From Campylobacter peloridis LMG 23910 (GTDB lineage: Bacteria > Campylobacterota > Campylobacteria > Campylobacterales > Campylobacteraceae), in assembly GCF_000816785.1 (NCBI RefSeq), contig NZ_CP007766.1, forward strand, positions 744,001 through 808,000: a stretch of 64,000 bases of DNA. Reading direction: 5' to 3'. A program made the position numbers and the translations under genes. Positions within the stretch are counted from its first letter, which is position 1; the number at the start of each line of letters is the position of its first letter. The notes beneath the pieces are model-generated. The model was not told the DNA's origin, did not search any database, and saw nothing but the letters and a program-made list of their open reading frames with translations. Shown piece by piece: positions 59,418 through 64,000 of this stretch.

Positions 59418-61055
59418 GTGTTAAAAAAAAGTATAGCATTGCTCTTAGTTGGAGTGGTTTTTGCAAATTCTGCTGTATATTCTTACAAAGAATTGGAAGA
59501 AAAACCAAATTCTTTGGCTAAGGATTATTATTTATATCGTTTATTAGAAAAAAATGAATTTAAAAAAGATGAAATAGAAGGTTTAAAAGAGCATATTTAT
59601 CGTTATGCTGGGCGTATTAAAAACGCTATTGAGGCTATTATTCCACCTTTAGGCTATAATAAAGAATATGAAGCTTGTTATAAATTTAATACGCAAAATA
59701 TTTTAGATGCTAATGTTACCTGTCAGCTTGTAAGATTAAATAGCTTAACCTTTATACAAGATCTTAATACTTCAACGCGTAATGAGATAAAAAAAAATAT
59801 TCCACAGGATAATTCAAATTTAGCAAAACTTTTAGAGGCTTTTAATGCTAAAGATCCTTTAAGTTATGCAGTTTTAAATTATGATAGTGTCAATTTTTAT
59901 AAAATTTATAGCTTTTTAAAAGATAAAAAAGATTTTTTCTTAGAAAAAGATTTTGTTGATGAACTTGCCAAAGAAAAGGAATTTACAAATTTTGTTAAAG
60001 AAATTATCATTAAGAAAAAAAGTCCTTTGATAAGAAAATCTTTGGTTAATGTTGATGCAAAACTAACTTTTCAAGATAATGCATTTTATTTGGGTGTAAA
60101 TGCAATTTTAGAAAATGATGAAAAAAAGGCTTTAGAATTTTTTCAAGTTGCAAAAGATACTTTTAAAAGTAAAGCTTTAATTGACAATGCTACTTTTTGG
60201 CTTTATTTAATCACTCATGATAAAAAATACCTCGATGAACTCGCACAAAGTGAATCTTTAAATATATATAGTCTTTATGCAAGAGAGTTAAAAGGATTGC
60301 CTTTACCTAAAATAGAAAATTTAAAACCTAAAAAACAAAAAAATGATTTTGACATGAAAGATCCATTTGCTTGGCAAAAACTATCTAAACAAATTAGTCA
60401 AAGCTCACCAAAAGAATTAGAAAAACTTGCTCAAGAATTTTATACTAAAGAAAATATTGCTATTTATGCTTATATGAAAGAAAGAGCTGAAGGTTTTAAA
60501 AAGCATTATTTTATAATGCCATATTTTAATCTTTTAAAAGATTATAGTATTCAAAGACAAGCAATGATACTAGCTTTAGCTAGACAAGAAAGTCGTTTTA
60601 TACCAACAGCCATTTCTACTTCATATGCTTTAGGTATGATGCAATTTATTCCGTTTTTAGCAAATCATATAGGTAATAAAGAATTACAAATTCCAAATTT
60701 TGATCAGGATATGCTTTTTGAGCCTAAAACTGCATATATGTTTGCAAATCATCATTTAGATTATTTGGAATCTAAGCTTAATTCTCCTGTTTTTGTGGCA
60801 TATGCTTATAATGGTGGTATAGGTTTTACCACAAGAATGTTAAAAAGAGAAGATATGTTTAAAACAGGAAAATATGAACCATTTTTATCTATGGAACTTG
60901 TTCCTTATGCTGAAAGTAGGGTATATGCTAAAAAAGTTTTAGCTAATTATGTTGTATATTTGCATCTTCTGAACGATAATACACCGATTTCGAAATTTTT
61001 TGAAACTTTAATTCAAAACACTGACTATCAAAACAGGAATTTAGCTGCAAAATAG
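59418..61055 (+). CDS. slt: Soluble lytic murein transglycosylase Slt
   Basis: Periplasmic peptidoglycan-cleaving enzyme, 545 aa, with signal peptide (about 1-18), a helical superhelix (about 20-370) and an SLT domain: catalytic Glu391 in ARQESRF, then the LGMMQFIP and AYNGG motifs (about 408 and 463). GTG start immediately after the yggT stop. Its last 113 bases lie over the 3' end of the opposite-strand lipoprotein gene. Confidence 0.94.
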   Translation: MLKKSIALLLVGVVFANSAVYSYKELEEKPNSLAKDYYLYRLLEKNEFKKDEIEGLKEHIYRYAGRIKNAIEAIIPPLGYNKEYEACYKFNTQNILDANVTCQLVRLNSLTFIQDLNTSTRNEIKKNIPQDNSNLAKLLEAFNAKDPLSYAVLNYDSVNFYKIYSFLKDKKDFFLEKDFVDELAKEKEFTNFVKEIIIKKKSPLIRKSLVNVDAKLTFQDNAFYLGVNAILENDEKKALEFFQVAKDTFKSKALIDNATFWLYLITHDKKYLDELAQSESLNIYSLYARELKGLPLPKIENLKPKKQKNDFDMKDPFAWQKLSKQISQSSPKELEKLAQEFYTKENIAIYAYMKERAEGFKKHYFIMPYFNLLKDYSIQRQAMILALARQESRFIPTAISTSYALGMMQFIPFLANHIGNKELQIPNFDQDMLFEPKTAYMFANHHLDYLESKLNSPVFVAYAYNGGIGFTTRMLKREDMFKTGKYEPFLSMELVPYAESRVYAKKVLANYVVYLHLLNDNTPISKFFETLIQNTDYQNRNLAAK

Positions 61056-61437
61056 GTTTTTGTATTAATTCATCAAGGGTGATTTTATAATAACTTGCAT
61101 AATCACTCTTGATTATATATTTAAACAATTTATCATCTTTTTTTAGAGGTGTTAGCAATGTTTTTTTACCATCTATAAGAATAGAAATTTGATCTTGAGC
61201 TATATTAGCATTGGGTATAAAGCTAAGTATAAATATTTCTTTTTGACTTTTTTCATCAAGAACAGGGTTTAGATAGCTAAATACAGCTGCTATTTTGTCG
61301 TTTTTATATTGAAAATTTATTTTTTGTGCATACATTAGAGTTTGACTTTTTAAATTTATTATACTTTGTTCTTGATTTTTATATGAACATGCAGTAAAAA
61401 TAAATGTTAAAAAAATAATAGTAAAAAGTTTTTTCAT
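60943..61437 (-). CDS. Small lipoprotein of unknown function
   Basis: 164 aa with lipoprotein signal MKKLFTIIFLTFIFTAC (Cys17). The remainder is a small beta-rich domain (KIAAVFSYLNP..., ISILIDGKKTLLTPL) with two cysteines near the end (NSCFDSQCFE) that may pair. I do not recognise the family; a lipoprotein also sits next to slt in C. jejuni. It converges on slt with a 113-base overlap of the two coding ends. Confidence 0.75.
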   Translation of the reverse strand: MKKLFTIIFLTFIFTACSYKNQEQSIINLKSQTLMYAQKINFQYKNDKIAAVFSYLNPVLDEKSQKEIFILSFIPNANIAQDQISILIDGKKTLLTPLKKDDKLFKYIIKSDYASYYKITLDELIQKPILQLNSCFDSQCFELKFQKISKSVYYRSEDANIQHN

Positions 61438-61487
61438 ATTTTTATCCTAATTTTTTTATAATTATAAGCTTTTAACTTTTAAAAAGA

Positions 61488-61493
61488 TATAAT
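61488..61493 (+). promoter_or_regulatory. -10 box for the mobB-fbp-metG genes
   Basis: TATAAT 35 bases before the GTG of mobB, in the 90-base divergent gap; AAGGA at 61515-61519. Confidence 0.55.
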
Positions 61494-61527
61494 TATACTT
61501 ATTTTCTTTGTTTTAAGGAATGTAAAA

Positions 61528-62007
61528 GTGAAAAGATTAGCAATGGCTTTTAGTGGGCCGTCTAATTCGGGAAAAACGACTTTAATCACTCAAGTTGCTA
61601 AATACTTTATGGAACAAAATTATAAAGTTTGTATTATAAAACATGATCCAAAAGATAAAGCAAGTTTTGATATAGCAAAAAAAGATAGTTTTAAATTTTT
61701 TCAAAGTGGTGCTGATGTGATGGTATTGAGTCCTACAAGAACAACTTTATTTACTCACTCTCCAAGTGATTTAAATGAAGCGATAGTTAAACTAGGGGAT
61801 TTTGATTTTTTATTTGTAGAAGGTTTAAAAACTCTACCTATACCTAGAATTAGTGTCTTTTGTAAAGAGATAGATAGGTCATATTTTGCATATTCTAATG
61901 CTATAGCTAGTTATGAAAAAATTTCTTGTGAAAATTTAACATGGCTTCATTTAGATGATTTAGAAAGTATTTGTGATTTTATATTAAAAAATTCAAAAAA
62001 AGTATAG
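61528..62007 (+). CDS. mobB: Molybdopterin-guanine dinucleotide biosynthesis protein MobB
   Basis: P-loop GTPase assisting MobA in making the MGD cofactor: GPSNSGKT at 10-17, [15 protein letters not shown] (about 33-47) typical of MobB. 159 aa. GTG start at 61528 with a good ribosome site. Complements mogA at 41940 in molybdenum cofactor synthesis. Confidence 0.9.
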   Translation: MKRLAMAFSGPSNSGKTTLITQVAKYFMEQNYKVCIIKHDPKDKASFDIAKKDSFKFFQSGADVMVLSPTRTTLFTHSPSDLNEAIVKLGDFDFLFVEGLKTLPIPRISVFCKEIDRSYFAYSNAIASYEKISCENLTWLHLDDLESICDFILKNSKKV

Positions 62008-62015
62008 GAGTAAAT

Positions 62016-62864
62016 ATGCAAGAGCTTATAAAAGATATACAAAAAGCTGTGATTGAAATTTCACACGAGCTTAGATATTTAACAGATTTTGATTATACAA
62101 GTTCTCAAAATGCAACTGGAGATAATCAATTAAAACTTGATGTTAAAAGCGATGAGATTATTACTAGAATTTTAAAGCAAACTAAAGGAGTTAAAAGCTT
62201 AATTAGCGAAGAAAAACAAGAGCAAATGTTAATTAATGAAAATGAAAAATATATTATTGCTTATGATCCTTTAGATGGTTCTTCTTTGGTAGATGTGAAT
62301 TTTGCTATAGGTTCTATTTTTGCTATTTATGAGCAAAAGGCAAGTGCAAAAGAGCTAAAAGCAGCTGTTTATGCAATTTATGGGGTGCGTTTAGAATTTG
62401 TAGTTTGTATAGATACTCCTAAGCTTTTTAGATTAAATCAAAATAATGAATTTATTTTTGTAAAAGATTTAAAATTAAATGAAAAAGGAAAATTAAACGC
62501 TACTGGCGGAACACAAAAAAACTGGTCAAATATCCATAGAAATTTTATAAAAACTTTGTTTGATGAAGGATATCGCTTAAGATATTCTGGTGCTATGGTG
62601 AGTGATTTGCATCAAATTTTACTTAAAGGTGGCGGATTATTTTCATATCCTGCAACAAAAGATGCACCAGAAGGAAAGTTAAGAGCTTATTTTGAAGTTT
62701 TTCCTTTTGCATTTATATTTGAAAAAGCAGGTGGGTTTTCAACTAATGGAGAAAATAATTCTTTACTTGATTTGGAATTTGAAAAAATTCATGCAAGTAC
62801 TCCTTGTTTTTTAGGTTCAAAATATGAAATTGAAAAACTAAAGCAAACTTATAAAGGTCTTTAA
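62016..62864 (+). CDS. fbp: Fructose-1,6-bisphosphatase class I
   Basis: Gluconeogenic enzyme. [19 protein letters not shown] (about 88-106) and the C-terminal [21 protein letters not shown] region (described in part) identify class I FBPase; 282 aa is shorter than the 330-residue E. coli enzyme but normal for campylobacters. Gluconeogenesis is essential here since Campylobacter lacks phosphofructokinase. One-base overlap with the next gene. Confidence 0.94.
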   Translation: MQELIKDIQKAVIEISHELRYLTDFDYTSSQNATGDNQLKLDVKSDEIITRILKQTKGVKSLISEEKQEQMLINENEKYIIAYDPLDGSSLVDVNFAIGSIFAIYEQKASAKELKAAVYAIYGVRLEFVVCIDTPKLFRLNQNNEFIFVKDLKLNEKGKLNATGGTQKNWSNIHRNFIKTLFDEGYRLRYSGAMVSDLHQILLKGGGLFSYPATKDAPEGKLRAYFEVFPFAFIFEKAGGFSTNGENNSLLDLEFEKIHASTPCFLGSKYEIEKLKQTYKGL

Positions 62865-63058
62865 TGAGTGAAGTTAAAGATGAATTTGAACTAGCTTTAG
62901 AGCTAAAAAAGAACGAACTTCAAGTTTGTCAAAATGAAAAAAACTTAAAATCTTGTTTACCTTGTTCTATGGTTTTTGAATGCTCTTTGAGAAAAGAATA
63001 TGTAGAAGCTGTATATAAAAGTATGTCAAAAGGTAAAACAGGTGGTTTTGATTTTTAA
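62864..63058 (+). CDS. Small four-cysteine protein, unknown function
   Basis: 64 aa with Cys22, Cys31, Cys34 and Cys40 (C-x8-C-x2-C-x5-C), suitable for one zinc or Fe-S cluster, and a conserved-looking KGKTGGFDF end. The same kind of short gene lies between fbp and metG in C. jejuni. Overlaps fbp by one base (TAATG) and precedes metG by 14 bases. No functional call possible. Confidence 0.75.
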   Translation: MSEVKDEFELALELKKNELQVCQNEKNLKSCLPCSMVFECSLRKEYVEAVYKSMSKGKTGGFDF

Positions 63059-63072
63059 TTAAAGAGGTAAAA

Positions 63073-64000
63073 ATGCGTTATATAACTACTCCTATATATT
63101 ATGTAAATGATGTTGCACATATTGGCCATGCTTATACGACTATCATAGCAGATACTTTAGCTAGATTTTATCGTTTGCAAGGACATAGAACTTTTTTTTT
63201 AACAGGAACTGATGAACATGGCCAAAAGATAGAGCAAGCTGCTAGTGCTAGAAATTTTAGCCCAAAAGAATATGCAGATGAAGTCAGTGCTAAATTTAAA
63301 AAACTTTGGGATGAATTTGAAATTTCTTATGATTATTTTATTAGAACTACAGATGAAAATCATATCTTAAGCGTGCAACAAGTTTTTAAAAAAATGTTTG
63401 ATAAGGGTGATATATATAAAGGAACTTATGAAGGATTTTATTGTGTTTCTTGTGAGAGTTATTTTACTCAAACTCAGCTTGTGGATGAATGTAATTGCCC
63501 AGATTGTGGTAAAAAAACACAACTTTTAAAAGAAGAAAGTTATTTTTTTAAGCTTTCAAAATATCAAGATAAAATTTTAAAATGGTATAAAGAGCAAGAA
63601 CCTATTTTGCCAAAAAATAAAACAAACGAGCTTATAAATTTTGTTGAAGGTGGCTTAAAAGATCTTTCCATTACTAGAACTAGTTTTGAATGGGGTATTA
63701 AATTGCCAAAAGAATTAAATGATGATAAACATGTTGTTTATGTTTGGCTTGATGCTTTGACAAATTACATAAGTGCTTTGGGTTATGGACTTGATAATAA
63801 AAATATGAATTTATGGCCTGCGCATGTGCATTTTGTAGGTAAAGATATATTACGATTTCATGCAGTGTATTGGCCAGCTTTTTTAATGAGTTTAGAACTT
63901 CCTTTGCCTAAATTTGTAGCTGCACATGGTTGGTGGACAAAAGATGGTGAAAAAATGAGTAAATCAAAAGGTAATGTTGTTGCTCCTAAAGAGGTGGCAG
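63073..64000 (+). CDS. metG: Methionyl-tRNA synthetase (5' part, cut by window end)
   Basis: ATG at 63073 after an AAAGAGG ribosome site opens a frame that runs off the window (309 codons seen). It starts MRYITTPIYYVND, has HIGHAYTT (HIGH motif, 16-19), a Cys4 zinc region (CVSCESYF...CNCPDCGK, about 124-148) and, near the end, GEKMSKSKGN (KMSKS). This is a class I MetRS. The 3' half is outside. Confidence 0.95.
   Translation, partial: MRYITTPIYYVNDVAHIGHAYTTIIADTLARFYRLQGHRTFFLTGTDEHGQKIEQAASARNFSPKEYADEVSAKFKKLWDEFEISYDYFIRTTDENHILSVQQVFKKMFDKGDIYKGTYEGFYCVSCESYFTQTQLVDECNCPDCGKKTQLLKEESYFFKLSKYQDKILKWYKEQEPILPKNKTNELINFVEGGLKDLSITRTSFEWGIKLPKELNDDKHVVYVWLDALTNYISALGYGLDNKNMNLWPAHVHFVGKDILRFHAVYWPAFLMSLELPLPKFVAAHGWWTKDGEKMSKSKGNVVAPKEVA

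Noticed and set aside
63192-63200. T9 run in metG as a phase-variable site
   Set aside because: T and A runs of this length are common in this AT-rich genome, and metG is essential; no switching role is likely.

Overview
The window is typical Campylobacter chromosome: very AT-rich, densely packed, with most neighbouring genes overlapping by a few bases and TATAAT-type -10 boxes usually lacking a -35. The gene content (HobA, TatBC, MqnC of the futalosine pathway, CjaC lipoprotein, CheB without a receiver domain, HydABCD, NssR-type regulator, Slt/YggT/GltX cluster) is campylobacterial. From memory of C. jejuni gene order, the window is a mosaic of blocks that lie apart in C. jejuni. A C. lari-group species is my best guess, but species cannot be settled from the sequence alone.

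Layout. 1-4067: mrdA (PBP2), then queA-tatC-tatB on the minus strand. 4131-6589: a small arsenic island (operator, arsP, arsR, an arsC remnant, acr3) inserted between tatB and hemW. 7709-15880: a nine-gene tight operon nudH/rppH-lysC-hobA-holB-folP-ligA-tlyA-ribF-cmoA ending in a hairpin. 15897-20345: minus-strand operon rpiB to ychF. 20486-23019: cheB', cheR and a convergent MFS carrier. 23130-27810: mqnC, an M16-like protein, recG and a Crp/Fnr regulator. 27854-32052: a polar amino-acid ABC transporter followed by the CjaC-type binding lipoprotein and an MHS-family carrier. 32186-34996: a phase-variable filamentous-haemagglutinin (TpsA) protein. 35104-42467: a TrkA-domain protein, aroB, mscS, mtaB, an FtsH-like ATPase without the protease zinc motif, mogA. 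42480-50191: a ten-gene minus-strand array from ctpA through purC/S/Q, plsC, crcB and htpG to two rhodaneses. 50395-52974: clpB behind a consensus promoter overlapped by an HspR-type operator. 53152-57249: NiFe uptake hydrogenase hydABCD. 57272-64000: a PepSY-like periplasmic protein, gltX, yggT, slt, a lipoprotein, mobB, fbp, a Cys-rich small protein and the 5' part of metG.

Most of it is housekeeping. The parts worth a second look are: the G10 tract that switches the TpsA gene, with a C-terminal two-Cys tail whose last codons also end the upstream MHS carrier gene; a perfect internal Shine-Dalgarno and in-frame ATG in lysC that should yield a separate ACT-domain subunit; the arsC remnant; the zinc-less FtsH paralogue; the HspR-box/consensus promoter at clpB; and a perfect 12-3-12 palindrome just before hydA. 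I see no CRISPR array, rRNA, tRNA or insertion sequence. No gene-free stretch exceeds about 210 bases; the longest are 50192-50394 (clpB control region) and 52975-53151 (terminator plus hydA leader).
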